The position numbers were made by a program, and so were the translations under genes. From Thiohalocapsa sp963695445 (GTDB lineage: Bacteria > Pseudomonadota > Gammaproteobacteria > Chromatiales > Chromatiaceae), in assembly GCA_963695445.1 (NCBI GenBank), contig CAVOGV010000023.1, forward strand, positions 62,001-126,000: a DNA stretch of 64,000 bases. Direction: 5' to 3'. The first letter of the stretch is position 1. Each line of letters opens with the position of its first letter. The notes under the pieces are model-generated. The model was not told the origin of the DNA. It ran no database searches and saw nothing but the letters and a program-made list of their open reading frames with translations. Below, in pieces: positions 46,010-54,839 of the stretch.

Positions 46010-46072
46010 CTCCAGCGTTAAAGCTCAAGCGCCCTTCCCTCCCCCTACCCTCATCCATTCCGCCGCTTACCG
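46010..46072 (+). repeat. Partial duplicate of the QseC-like kinase 3' end and downstream bases
   Basis: This segment aligns with 28306-28370: TAGACCTCC-GCG-TAA with the following TCAAGCGCC...CCCCTA...CAT...TCC. It includes the kinase C-terminal codons (RNLDLQR stop here versus RILDLRR stop there) and about 45 bp of 3' flank. It is a remnant, not a gene. Confidence 0.55.
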
Positions 46073-46184
46073 TGCGGCACAAGATGCAGCGTCATTCTCG
46101 GACGCGGAAGCGACTGGACAAGAGGACAGGCGGTAATTGCTTTTCCGTATTCTTGGTGCTTCGTGGCCGAATATGGCCGGTAGA

Positions 46185-46976
46185 TCAGCGTCTGCCAAGA
46201 TGGTGGTCCGGCTGCTCCGCTTCCGTGGCACCGGCCCCATGCCGAAGCGACACGTGGTCCGGCACGTGCAGGTGCAGGTGCTCGTGGCGGTGCACATGGG
46301 GGTGTCGATGCAGCACGGCCTCGTGCAGCCGGCCGTCTTCGAGCACCACCGCGCGGTCGATGAGCTGTTCGAGGAAGCGGCGGTCATGGGAGACGATGAG
46401 CATGGCCTGATCGAGGGCCGACAGGTGGGCGATGAGCCGGGCCTCGCTGGCCTGGTCGAGACCGGTCGTGGGCTCGTCGAGCAGCAGCACCCGCGGCTGC
46501 ATGGCCAGCACCGTGGCCAGGGCGACCAGGCGCTTCTCGCCGGCGGACAGGCGATGGGTGACGCGCTCGGCAAAGGCGGAGAGGCCGAGATCGGACAGGG
46601 CGCGCTCGGCATCCTGGCGCGCGTCCGCGGGGGATCGGCCCAGGTTCAGCGGGCCGAAGGCGACGTCGTCGAGCACGCTCGGGCAGAACAGTTGATCGTC
46701 GCTGTTCTGGAACAGCAGCCCGACGCGGGCGCGCACGGGCAGGAAGTCCGCCTCATCCCGACAGGTGTTGCCGAAGGCGATCACGTCGCCGGCTGCCGGG
46801 CGCACCAGGCCCACCAACAGGTGCAGCAAGGTGGTCTTGCCCGCGCCGTTCGGGCCCACGAGCGCGACACGCTCGCCGGCATGCAGGCACAGGTCGACGC
46901 CGCGCAGAACAGCACGCGTACCGCGGCGGAAATGGACATCCGCCAGACGCAGCACTTCCGCATCCGTCGTGCTCAT
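46185..46976 (-). CDS. nikO: ECF nickel transporter ATPase with His-rich tail
   Basis: The 263-residue ABC ATPase has Walker A (GPNGAGKTT), a Q-loop (LLFQNSDDQLF), the signature LSAGEKR, Walker B (VLLLDEPTT) and the switch His (LIVSHDRRF). It belongs to the CbiO/NikO group that powers energy-coupling-factor transporters of Ni/Co. The C-terminal ~45 residues are extremely His-rich (HRHPHVHRHEHLHLHVPDH), which suggests nickel binding at the cytoplasmic face. It lies 7 bp after nikQ and is the last gene of the nik operon, convergent with the TlpA-like gene. Confidence 0.92.
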   Translation of the reverse strand: MSTTDAEVLRLADVHFRRGTRAVLRGVDLCLHAGERVALVGPNGAGKTTLLHLLVGLVRPAAGDVIAFGNTCRDEADFLPVRARVGLLFQNSDDQLFCPSVLDDVAFGPLNLGRSPADARQDAERALSDLGLSAFAERVTHRLSAGEKRLVALATVLAMQPRVLLLDEPTTGLDQASEARLIAHLSALDQAMLIVSHDRRFLEQLIDRAVVLEDGRLHEAVLHRHPHVHRHEHLHLHVPDHVSLRHGAGATEAEQPDHHLGRR

Positions 46977-46983
46977 GGCCCGG

Positions 46984-47712
46984 TCATAGCGTCGACCCCG
47001 AGAGCACGCGGTCGACCGACCACAGCACGGCGACCAGCACGACCGTTGCCGTCAGTGCCGCACTATCGGCGCGCCGCCAACACAGCGTATCGAGCAGTCG
47101 CAGCCGACCATCGAAGCCGCGGCAACGCATCGCGTCGAGTACCCGGCGCGAGCGGGCCAGGCTGCGCACCAGCAACATGCCCATCAGCCAGCCGAAGCTG
47201 TGCCAGGTGTGCCGGTCACTGCGCGGCACGAAGGCGCGGGCGCGCATGGCCTGGCGCAGGCGCGCGTACTCGTCGCCGACGAGCTGAATCTGGCGGACGG
47301 TCAGCAGCAGCAGATGGGCGAGGCGCTCGGGCACGCCAAGGCGCGCCAGCGCATGGCCGAGCCGGGCCGGTTCTAACGTGCCCAACAGCGCCAACATGGC
47401 CAGCAGCACGGCATTGGCGCGCAACAGAATGGTCAGCGCCAGTTCCAGCCCCTGCGCGCTAACGGTCAGCGGCCCAACACGCAGCAATGGCTCGCCGGCG
47501 ACGGTGAACGGCAGCGTCAGCAGCAGCACCAGCATGAACAGTTCCAACGGCAGCAGCCGAACCAACAGCGAGCGCCCGCCGATGCCACCGGCGACGGCCA
47601 GCAGCAGCGCCAACGCGAGGGCCAGCGACAAGGTCGCCGGCCGCTGCAACCCGACCACGCAGAGCGCGAACAGCATCGCCGCGACGATGCGGAGCCGTGG
47701 GTCGCGGGCCAT
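46984..47712 (-). CDS. nikQ: ECF nickel transporter transmembrane protein
   Basis: The 242-residue protein has about five to six hydrophobic helices (LRIVAAMLFALCVVGL, LALALALLLAVAGGI, LLPLELFMLVLLLTLPF, ANAVLLAMLALLGTL) and the CbiQ/EcfT cytoplasmic coupling segments (ARLRQAMRARAFVPRS; RSRRVLDAMRCRGFDGR), the A-R-G-like motifs that contact the ATPase. It forms the energy-coupling module with NikO. Spacing to nikL is 54 bp. Confidence 0.92.
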   Translation of the reverse strand: MARDPRLRIVAAMLFALCVVGLQRPATLSLALALALLLAVAGGIGGRSLLVRLLPLELFMLVLLLTLPFTVAGEPLLRVGPLTVSAQGLELALTILLRANAVLLAMLALLGTLEPARLGHALARLGVPERLAHLLLLTVRQIQLVGDEYARLRQAMRARAFVPRSDRHTWHSFGWLMGMLLVRSLARSRRVLDAMRCRGFDGRLRLLDTLCWRRADSAALTATVVLVAVLWSVDRVLSGSTL

Positions 47713-47766
47713 GATCCAATCCGCGCCGGGCCGCGCCAGTCAGAAACAGCCCGTGGATTGACCTAC

Positions 47767-48618
47767 TCACCGTCTCCGGCCTCCCGCGGAGCCAGTATCG
47801 GCCCCAGAACCGGCCCCGCGGGTACGCCACCAAAGCGCAAGCCCAGCCAGGCCAATGATGTAGCCGATGCCCCCGAGCACATCGCGCAGGCTCGCCCTGG
47901 AGCGTGCCGCGGCCAGTTCCTCGCGCAGGGGCCGTAGCTGCCTGGCAACGGCCAGCTCCATCGCCGCGGTCAGGGCCGGATCGATGCCGGACGGATCGAC
48001 GGTCGATCCATCGACGGCCTGGGTCTGGGGCTGGCTCTCGGTCGGGTCTGAGTCTGGGCCAGCGGTGTGGCGAGCTGCACGGTCGCTGACTCCAGACGAT
48101 GCGCAGATGCGACATCCGCCCCGGAACCCGCCGTTGTTACTGACTGAGAGGTCGCGGACCCAACGAAGGCCGGCGCCAACTCCGCGGCCCGCACGGTCCA
48201 TTCGGCACGATGGCCGTCGCCGCTGCGCGCGACGACGACATGCTTCGCCGGCGTCATGGCCCGGTAACGAAAGCTGCCATCGGCCGCGGGCGACAGCTCG
48301 GCCAGCAGCACTGCCGCTGGCGTCCTCGATCAGCACATCGACCCCGGCTGCCGGCGCACCGCCAGCAAAGTAGGCGGAGCCCTCGATCAGATCACCGTTG
48401 GCGGCGGCGAAAACCTGCAGCCGGTGCGCAAAAGCGGGAGACGCGCCCCAGGCCACAGCCAGGATCAGCACAGCAAGCGTGATGCGCAGCAGTGGTCCGA
48501 AACGCCGGCTCGATGTAGGCGACCCGGTGCAGGCACCGTGCCGCCCCTCGGTCCTCGACGCTTCCCCCACGCCGAGAAAGCACGCCGGACCCGCGACGAA
48601 GCAAGGCACCGTCCCCAA
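47767..48618 (-). CDS. nikL: NikL-type accessory subunit of the nickel ECF transporter (frame-broken)
   Basis: Joined frames give an exported protein: a signal (ITLAVLILAVAWGASPAFAH), a carboxypeptidase-regulatory-like beta domain (RLQVFAAANGDLIEGSAYFA, GVDVLIEDASGS, LAELSPAADGSFRYRAMTPA), a His/Pro/Thr-rich linker, a helical region (LTAAMELAVARQLRPLREEL) and one C-terminal membrane helix (LGGIGYIIGLAGLALWW). This matches NikL/NikN components of NikKLMQO systems. Frame changes are near 48315 and 48060-48110. The start is uncertain: no good ATG precedes the signal, and a TTG at 48618 (17 bp after nikM) or an inner codon may be used. Confidence 0.75.
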   Translation of the reverse strand: MGTVPCFVAGPACFLGVGEASRTEGRHGACTGSPTSSRRFGPLLRITLAVLILAVAWGASPAFAHRLQVFAAANGDLIEGSAYFAGGAPAAGVDVLIEDASGSAAGRAVARGRWQLSLPGHDAGEACRRRAQRRRPSCRMDRAGRGVGAGLRWVRDLSVSNNGGFRGGCRICASSGVSDRAARHTAGPDSDPTESQPQTQAVDGSTVDPSGIDPALTAAMELAVARQLRPLREELAAARSRASLRDVLGGIGYIIGLAGLALWWRTRGAGSGADTGSAGGRRR

Positions 48619-48635
48619 CCAAGTGACTTGCCCCG

Positions 48636-49256
48636 CTAGCCATCGGCCGCCCCACGCAATGCCAGTAGTTCAGGCTCAACCCGCTGGAGAAAGCCCACGA
48701 CGACGCCGCTGATCACCGCCTCCGCCAGCGCCAGCGGCGCAAATGTCAGAGCAACCACCTGGGCCGCGGGACGGAACGCCTCACCGCTCAACGCCAGCGT
48801 TCCGGCAACGAGGACGCCGCTGGCAAGCACGCCGAGGGCACCGGCAGCCGCGCCGGTCCACCAGGCCCGACGGGGCGTGGGATGCTTCAGCAGCGGGCGC
48901 AGCGTCACCGCGCACAGCAGCGCCGGCAGCATCATGTTCATTGCGTTGACACCGAGCGCGGTCAATCCGCCATAGCCGAGAAACGCGGCTTGCAGAATCA
49001 GCGCCACCAGGATCGCCGGTACCGCCATCCAGCCCAGCAGCAGCCCCATGAGCCCATTGAGCAACAGGTGCACGCTGCTCGGGCCGATGGGAACGGTGAT
49101 CAGTGAGGAGACGAAGAAGGCCGCCGACAGCACGGCCGCCTGGGGGATGCGGTCATCGTCGAGGCGGCGCAGCGACAGCGCCAGCAGCCCCACCGAGACC
49201 ACCGCGCCGGTGATCAGCACCGGAGCGGACAGGACACCGTCAGGGATGTGCGCCAT
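48636..49256 (-). CDS. nikM: ECF nickel transporter substrate-binding membrane protein (CbiM/NikM family)
   Basis: The 206-residue membrane protein begins MAHIPDGVLS, the CbiM/NikM N-terminal metal-binding motif (free N-terminus and second-position His after Met removal), and has about six helices. The inner His is in PIGPSSVHLLLNGLMGLLLG, with N-A-M-N-M in LGVNAMNMMLPALL. It is the S-component that binds Ni(II). The coding region overlaps the 3' end of nikK by 17 bp, so translation is coupled. Confidence 0.92.
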   Translation of the reverse strand: MAHIPDGVLSAPVLITGAVVSVGLLALSLRRLDDDRIPQAAVLSAAFFVSSLITVPIGPSSVHLLLNGLMGLLLGWMAVPAILVALILQAAFLGYGGLTALGVNAMNMMLPALLCAVTLRPLLKHPTPRRAWWTGAAAGALGVLASGVLVAGTLALSGEAFRPAAQVVALTFAPLALAEAVISGVVVGFLQRVEPELLALRGAADG

Positions 49257-50085
49257 GGTTTCGCTCGGCCTGGGTCAATCGGATTGCTCGCCGCCGGATG
49301 CCGCGGCGCCGAGACGCCGCGGAATCTGACGCCGACGTCATATCGCGGGCACGCACCCAGATCAGTCCGCCCTGCTCCACCGGCACCGGCTCGCCGTCCG
49401 GTCCGGGCATGGGCTCCGGTGCGTCCAACAACGCCGCAAACCCCCACCAGCCCGCGCGCGGTATCGCGTAAGCAAAGGTGCCGTTGGCGTCCGCCTTGAT
49501 CAGCTGCGTCTCGAACGCATCCGCTGGCGGCACCACCGAGCCGTCGTTGCGCCATTCCACTTCGACCGGCGCGAACGGCACGGGTTGGCCGTTGTGCTTG
49601 ACGATGCCGCGGAACAGGTTACCGGTCCATAGCCCATAGGGGCGCACCAGCGGTGCGATCTCGACCGGCAGGCCGATCTCCGCGTCCCAGGCCCCGCCGC
49701 CACCGAAGGCGTCCACCACCACCTTGGTGTAGTGCACGATCCACTTTCCCTCCGCTGGCTCCCAGTACGGCGCTGGCTCGACGAAGAAGACGTGATCGCC
49801 GGGCCGCTCGACGGTGAACACAGCGCTATAGACGGCCGCGCCGTCGATGGTCGCCGGCTCCAAAGTCCCGCGCAGGTCTTGCCGCCCGCGCGGCCCGAGC
49901 ACGCCGAATCGCACCGGCTGGCCCATCGGCATCACCGGCCCCTGCGCCATCGGATGCGTAAAGCGCAGGTCCAGCCGCAGCACGCGATCGGCAGCCGCAT
50001 CGACGATCTCGGTAGACGGGATCAACTCCTGGAAATGGGCCTGGGATTGCGGACTGAGGACCGCAGCGAAGACAGCAAGCAACAA
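49240..50085 (-). CDS. nikK: NikK-like DUF4198 periplasmic nickel-delivery protein
   Basis: The 281-residue product has a hydrophobic signal (LLLAVFAAVLSPQSQAHF), metal-ligand-rich N-terminal residues (HFQELIPSTEIVD, RFTHPMAQGPVMPMGQPV), and beta domains typical of DUF4198/NikK (VYSAVFTVERPGDHVFFVEP, LWTGNLFRGIVKHNGQPV, WGFAALLDAPEPMPGPDG). It presumably scavenges Ni(II) and passes it to NikM. The only start in this frame before the signal is a TTG at 50085. An upstream ATG in another frame suggests a lost base near the 5' end. It is the first gene of the operon and is separated from nikR by the operator region. Confidence 0.82.
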   Translation of the reverse strand: MLLAVFAAVLSPQSQAHFQELIPSTEIVDAAADRVLRLDLRFTHPMAQGPVMPMGQPVRFGVLGPRGRQDLRGTLEPATIDGAAVYSAVFTVERPGDHVFFVEPAPYWEPAEGKWIVHYTKVVVDAFGGGGAWDAEIGLPVEIAPLVRPYGLWTGNLFRGIVKHNGQPVPFAPVEVEWRNDGSVVPPADAFETQLIKADANGTFAYAIPRAGWWGFAALLDAPEPMPGPDGEPVPVEQGGLIWVRARDMTSASDSAASRRRGIRRRAIRLTQAERNHGAHP

Positions 50086-50233
50086 GGCGGCATGCAGGAG
50101 GCGGTCCAGCGCGACGCGGAGGCTTGACTTGCCCTTGACTGGTGGCGGTCATCGAACCGAAGGGATGCATGACAGGCTCCGCGAAGGCATCATGGAGGTG
50201 ATCGCGCCATGCGCTGGCGACCGGCCCCAAGCA

Positions 50234-50260
50234 GTATGACGAATTACCGAGGAATCATAC
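50234..50260. promoter_or_regulatory. NikR-type operator
   Basis: GTATGA (50234-50239) and TCATAC (50255-50260) are exact inverted half-sites, the NikR consensus, separated by 15 bases. The E. coli nik operator has 16. The site lies between the divergent nikK and nikR starts, so one palindrome could control both. Confidence 0.88.
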
Positions 50261-50373
50261 CGCCATGGACCTACCGACGAACCCTTGAAAACGCCTATCG
50301 CAATCGACGAGTGCGACCATCCGCCGTCACCGCACGAGGTGCGCGATCACATGCCGACGAGGAACTCTACCCC

Positions 50374-50847
50374 ATGCAGAGAATGACCATCACGCTCGAC
50401 GACGAGCTGGTTCTTGAGTTTGAAACCTATCTGGAACAACGTGGTTACTACAATCGCTCAGAGGCGATCCGCGATCTGATCCGTGCCCGACTCGACAGCG
50501 AACGTTTAGAACAACAGCCACAGGGCGAATGCGTCGCGAACCTGAGCTACGTCTATAACCATCACGAGCGCGAGCTTGCCTCACGCCTGACCCGCTCCCA
50601 CCACGAGCATCACGACCTCGCGGTGTCGACGCTGCACGTGCACCTCGATCACGACCACTGCATGGAGACCGTGGTGCTGCGCGGCCCCGCGGAACAGGTA
50701 CGAACCTTCGCCAATGCCGTCATCGCCGAGCCGGGCGTGCGCCATGGCAAGCTTTCCATCCTCTCGGTCGAGGCCAGCGCGCAGACCCATACTCATGGCG
50801 ACGCAATGCAGCCGCACGCACATGTGCATCTGAAGCCGGCGGGATAG
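50374..50847 (+). CDS. nikR: Nickel-responsive regulator NikR (ribbon-helix-helix + ACT-like domain)
   Basis: The 157-residue protein starts at 50374 (MQRMTITLDDELVLEFETYL) with a ribbon-helix-helix DNA-binding domain (YYNRSEAIRDLIRARLDS). The metal domain has the high-affinity Ni ligands in HHEHHDLAVSTLHVHLDHDHC, with the canonical H...HxH...C pattern. The C-terminus adds a His-rich tail (THTHGDAMQPHAHVHLK). It represses nickel uptake when Ni is replete. The operator 114 bp upstream, between it and the nik operon, fits autoregulation and operon control. Confidence 0.93.
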   Translation: MQRMTITLDDELVLEFETYLEQRGYYNRSEAIRDLIRARLDSERLEQQPQGECVANLSYVYNHHERELASRLTRSHHEHHDLAVSTLHVHLDHDHCMETVVLRGPAEQVRTFANAVIAEPGVRHGKLSILSVEASAQTHTHGDAMQPHAHVHLKPAG

Positions 50848-50880
50848 CGAAGCGATGGAGAAACGCCATCGACACTGGCG

Positions 50881-51065
50881 AGGCGATGCCTCAGACCGAC
50901 GAGCGTTCGGCGCTCTGTTGATACGCTCGTGCGTTGCCCTGAGCAGGCCAAGCACCGAGGGCCAAGGGCCGCTGTACAGCACCATTGTGCAATTTCGGCC
51001 CCAGGCCCTTGGCGCTCGGCCCTTCGGCGCGCAAGCGCGTTGTCGCCATAAAACTTGACGCATCT
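50881..51065. repeat. ~180-bp direct repeat flanking hom, copy A
   Basis: Shared blocks with 53081-53262 include GCTCTGTTG-TACGC-CGTGCGT, GCCG-TGTACAGCACCA, TCGGCCCCAGGCCC-TGG and CGTTGTCGCC. Both copies have the same orientation. No protein is convincingly encoded. Confidence 0.8.
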
Positions 51066-51094
51066 GTAAACATTCGGCGCCCTCAAGCAATCCA

Positions 51095-51455
51095 GAGGTC
51101 GGCGCTCCGTGGGACCGCCGACTTCCAGTCGGCCCGCAGCCGGATTCACGGTTTTTGGGTTCGTGCGGCTCCGCTGATCCGCTGCACGTCCGCAAGGGCG
51201 CTAGCGCGCCCTGGCCTACCGGAGGTCGGCGCTCCATGGGACCGCCGATTGCTAGTCGGCCCGCAGCCGGATTGACGGTTTTTGGGTTCGTGCGGCTCCG
51301 CTGATCCGCTGCACGTCCGCAAGGGCGCTAGCGCGCCCTGGCCGACCGGAGGTCGGCGCTCCATGGGACCGCCGACTGCTAGTCGACCCGTTGCCGGATT
51401 GGCGGTTTTGGGATGACGCGGCTACGCTGATCCGCTGCACGTCCTCAATGGCGCC
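51095..51455. repeat. Three tandem 127-bp units upstream of hom 3' end
   Basis: GAGGTCGGCGCTCC starts units at 51095, 51222 and 51349 (spacing 127 each). The first two units are nearly identical and the third is diverged and truncated. The units contain CGCTAGCGCG palindromes. No coding potential. From 51456 to 51596 nothing further is recognised. Confidence 0.85.
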
Positions 51456-51596
51456 CAGAAAAAGTGGTTCGCCAGCGGCGAACGGCCAGGGAGCTAGGCT
51501 GGGACAACTCCGGCACCGTTAGCAATAACATGTTGTCGCTTAGGACGCCCTAAGCGGCTAGTGCGGAGCGATCGCGTTCAGTGTTGAAAAATCTTG

Positions 51597-52913
51597 TCAA
51601 CCCGCGAGGCTCTCCATGCGGATGCGCACGATCTCGCCGCTGACGGCGCCGAGGGCGGCGATGCGCTCGAGCGCGGTGTTCATGCAGGCCTCCTGAACCC
51701 GGTGGCTGAGCATGATCAGCGGCACGTGGGTCGCGCCTTCTTCAGGCTCTTTTTGCTTGATGGCCTCGATGCTGATGCCCTCCTCGCCAAGGATGCCGGC
51801 GATGCCGGCCATGACGCCGGGGCGATCGAGCGCGTTCATGCGCAAATAGTACGCGGTCTCGATCTGATCGATCGGCAGCACCGGCGTGTCGCTGAGTTCA
51901 TTGGGCTGGAACGCCAGATGCGGCACCCGATTGTGCGGGTCGGTGGTCAGCGCGCGCACGATGTCGACTACATCCGCGACGACGGCCGAGGCGGTGGGCA
52001 GCGCCCCGGCGCCGGCACCGTAATAGAGGGTCGGCCCGACCGCGTCGCCCTTGACCAGCACGGCGTTCATGACGCCGTCGACGTTGGCGATCAGACGCCG
52101 GTGCGGGATCAGGGTCGGATGCACGCGCATCTCGATGCCGGCGTCGGTGCGCCGTGCGATACCGAGATGCTTGATGCGATAGCCCAGTTCGGCCGCGTAG
52201 GCGACGTCCTGGGGCTCGATCTTGGAGATGCCCTCGGTGAAGGTCTTGTCGAATTGCAGCGGGATGCCGAAGGCGAGCGAGCCGAGGATGGTGAGCTTAT
52301 GCGCCGCATCGATGCCCTCGACGTCGAAGGTTGGGTCGGCCTCGGCATAGCCGAGCTGCTGCGCCTCGGCCAGCACATCGGCAAAGTCCCGGCCCTTGTC
52401 GCGCATCTCGGTCAGAATGAAGTTGCCGGTGCCGTTGATGATGCCGGCAATCCATTCGATATGGTTCGCGGCCAAGCCCTCGCGCACGGCCTTGATGATG
52501 GGGATGCCGCCGGCCACCGCGGCCTCGAAGGCGACCGTCACCCCCTTCGCCTGGGCAGCGGCGAAGATTTCGTTGCCATGCAGGGCGATCAGGGCCTTGT
52601 TGGCGGTGACCACGTGCTTACCGTTGGCGATGGCGCGCAGCACCAGCTCCCGGGCCGGCGAATAGCCGCCGATCAGCTCGATGACGATATCAACCCGCGG
52701 GTCGTCGACCACGGCAAAGGCGTCGTCGCCGATTTGCCCGATCTGATCCAGACCCTCGATGGATTCCGGGTCGTACGAACGCGCCGCGGCATGGGAGATG
52801 CGGATATCGCGTCCGGCCCGGCGGGCGATCTCGCCAGCGTTGCGGGTCAGCACCGTCGCGGTGCCCCCGCCGACAGTGCCAAGCCCCAGTAGTCCGATAT
52901 TGACCGGTTCCAT
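51597..52913 (-). CDS. hom: Homoserine dehydrogenase
   Basis: The 438-residue enzyme reduces aspartate semialdehyde to homoserine (Thr/Met/Ile pathway). It has the N-terminal Rossmann motif (IGLLGLGTVGGGTATVL), the catalytic region (VVTANKALIALHGNEIF; FEAAVAGGIPIIKAVREGL; GIINGTGNFILTEM with the conserved Glu and Lys), and the substrate loop YAEADPTFDVEGIDAAHKL. A C-terminal ACT domain (YYLRMNALDRPGVMAGIAGI) ends it, the usual threonine-feedback form of monofunctional bacterial enzymes. It is full length with an intact frame. It is flanked by ~180-bp direct repeats, which is unusual for a core gene; alaC lies beyond the second copy. Confidence 0.97.
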   Translation of the reverse strand: MEPVNIGLLGLGTVGGGTATVLTRNAGEIARRAGRDIRISHAAARSYDPESIEGLDQIGQIGDDAFAVVDDPRVDIVIELIGGYSPARELVLRAIANGKHVVTANKALIALHGNEIFAAAQAKGVTVAFEAAVAGGIPIIKAVREGLAANHIEWIAGIINGTGNFILTEMRDKGRDFADVLAEAQQLGYAEADPTFDVEGIDAAHKLTILGSLAFGIPLQFDKTFTEGISKIEPQDVAYAAELGYRIKHLGIARRTDAGIEMRVHPTLIPHRRLIANVDGVMNAVLVKGDAVGPTLYYGAGAGALPTASAVVADVVDIVRALTTDPHNRVPHLAFQPNELSDTPVLPIDQIETAYYLRMNALDRPGVMAGIAGILGEEGISIEAIKQKEPEEGATHVPLIMLSHRVQEACMNTALERIAALGAVSGEIVRIRMESLAG

Positions 52914-53080
52914 AACCTCATCCTCGTGTTGTGTCGTGACCGGCTTGCGAGCGCCACATCACCGTGCAATGCGGCGCCGTGGCGGGCCGAAAACCTTGTG
53001 TTACTTGGCTCAGTGCGCCTGTCGTCAACCCTGCTGGTCGCCGACCATTCGAGCCCCTGGGTTCGGGCGCGAATCCTCGT

Positions 53081-53262
53081 GAGGCGATGTCTCAGATCCA
53101 CGAGCGTACGGTGCTCTGTTGCTACGCCCGTGCGTCGCTCGGGCTGGCCCGAGCGCCGGGGGCCGCCGTACAGCACCACTCCGCAATGTCGGCCCCAGGC
53201 CCCTGGCCCTCGGCCCCTGCAACGACATGCCCGTTGTCGCCGTTAACCTTAAAGATGCATAC
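53081..53262. repeat. ~180-bp direct repeat flanking hom, copy B
   Basis: Counterpart of 50881-51065, same orientation. It lies between hom and alaC and shares GAGCGT-CGG-GCTCTGTTG, TGTACAGCACCA and CGGCCCCAGGCCC blocks. About 2.2 kb between the copies, spanning hom, could be lost or amplified by recombination. Confidence 0.8.
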
Positions 53263-53288
53263 GCAAAGACTCTGCGCCATCCGGCACG

Positions 53289-54511
53289 CTATGCCGGCGC
53301 CTGCTCGGGCACCTCGGCACGGGCATCGTCGCGCAACATCTGCCTGATCCCCTTCACCGCCTGGCGGGTGCGGTGCTCGTTCTCGATCAGGCCGAAGCGC
53401 ACGTGATCGTCGCCATAATCGCCGAAGCCGATGCCCGGGCGACACCGCCACCTTGGCGTCGCGCAGCAGCTTCTTGGAGAATTCCAGCGAGCCCATGTGC
53501 TGGTACTGTTCCGGAATGCGAGCCCAGACGAACATGGTCGCCTTCGGCTTCTCGACCGGCCAACCGGCGGCGCTGAGTCCCTCGCACAGGACATCGCGGC
53601 GGCTTTGGTACATGTCGCGGATGTCGGCGACGCATTGCTGCGACGACTCCAGCGCATGGATCGCGGCCACCTGGATCGGCGTAAAGGTGCCGTAGTCGAG
53701 GTACGACTTGATCCGCGCCAACGCCGACACCAGCACCGGACAGCCGCACATGAAGCCGATACGCCAGCCCGGCATGTTGTAGCTCTTGGACATGGAGAAG
53801 AACTCCACCGCGATGTCCTTGGCACCGGGCACCTGCAGAATCGACGGCGCCTTGTAGCCGTCGAAGACGATGTCGGCGTAGGCCAGGTCGTGCACCACCC
53901 AGATGCCGTGCTCGCGGGCGATCTCGACCACCTTCTCGAAGAACGACAACTCGACGCACTCGGTCGTGGGATTGCCCGGAAAGTTCAGCACCAGCATCTT
54001 CGGCCGCGGCCAGGAATCCAGAATCGCGCGCTGCAGTTCCTCGAAGAAGTCCACCTCCGGCGTCATGCGCACATGGCGCACGTCGGCACCGGCGATGATG
54101 AAGCCGTAGGGGTGAATCGGATAGGCCGGATTCGGCACCAGCACCGTGTCGCCGGCCCCCATGGTGGCCAGCGCCAGGTGCGCCAGGCCCTCCTTGGAGC
54201 CGATGGTGACGATCGCCTCGCTGTCCGGGTCCAGCTGCACGTCGTAGCGCTCCAGGTACCAGCGGGCGATGGCACGGCGCAAGACGCGGGATGCCGCGCG
54301 AGACCGAGTAGCGGTGCGTATCGCGGCGCTGGGAGGCCTCGACCAGCTTGTCGACGATGTGCTGCGGTGTCGGCTGGTCCGGGTTGCCCATGCCGAAGTC
54401 GATGATGTCCTCACCCCGGGCTCGCGCCGCGGCCTTCAACTCGTTGACGATGTTGAAGACATAGGGCGGGAGACGCTCAATGCGGCGAAAATTGGGTTCC
54501 GGGGCGACCAC
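53289..54511 (-). CDS. alaC: Glutamate-pyruvate aminotransferase, AlaC type (two frame breaks)
   Basis: A PLP-dependent class I aminotransferase of ~407 residues (RRIERLPPYVFNIVNELKAA, IIDFGMGNPDQPTPQHIVDK, IGSKEGLAHLALATMGAGDT, the PLP Lys region FFSMSKSYNMPGWRIGF, and GIGFGDYGDDHVRFGLIENE). The start at 54511 and C-terminus at 53289 match AlaC length. Frame changes are near 54290 and 53440. Because this is an essential-type housekeeping enzyme with every other residue intact, the breaks are best read as sequencing errors. It interconverts alanine and glutamate and lies directly downstream of hom in orientation. Confidence 0.92.
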
Positions 54512-54839
54512 TCTGGACCTCTGACTGTGAAAGACTGTGATTAGAAGACGTCAGAGTGTACCGTCAGGACCGCCGGATTCAAATGCGCAATGATAAACAC
54601 GGCGACAAGGTACTGCGCCGCCGCCCAGATCCTGCCCAGACCCTGACCAGACCCTGGTCAGCCCCGGTTAAGGCAGCGCTGCAGGAACTGACCGTCGGCT
54701 GATTGGCGCCCATGCTCGGAATACGCGACGATTGTCTGGTCACCGCTTTGCCCGAAGCGGGACTGGGGTCGATAATCGACCCGGCAACGCCCGACACCGT
54801 TCCAACGGTGGCATCACACGAAATCGACAACAAAGAATC

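Noticed and set aside
46137..47462. 441-codon plus-strand frame over nikO/nikQ
   Set aside because: Antisense shadow of ABC ATPase and transmembrane subunit with intact motifs.
51594..52892. 432-codon plus-strand frame over hom
   Set aside because: Exact antisense of a full-length, clearly conserved homoserine dehydrogenase.
54545..54839. Small minus-strand frame between alaC and the GGDEF-like gene
   Set aside because: Low-complexity composition from CAGACCCTG-type repeats and no start signal; no gene called in this stretch.
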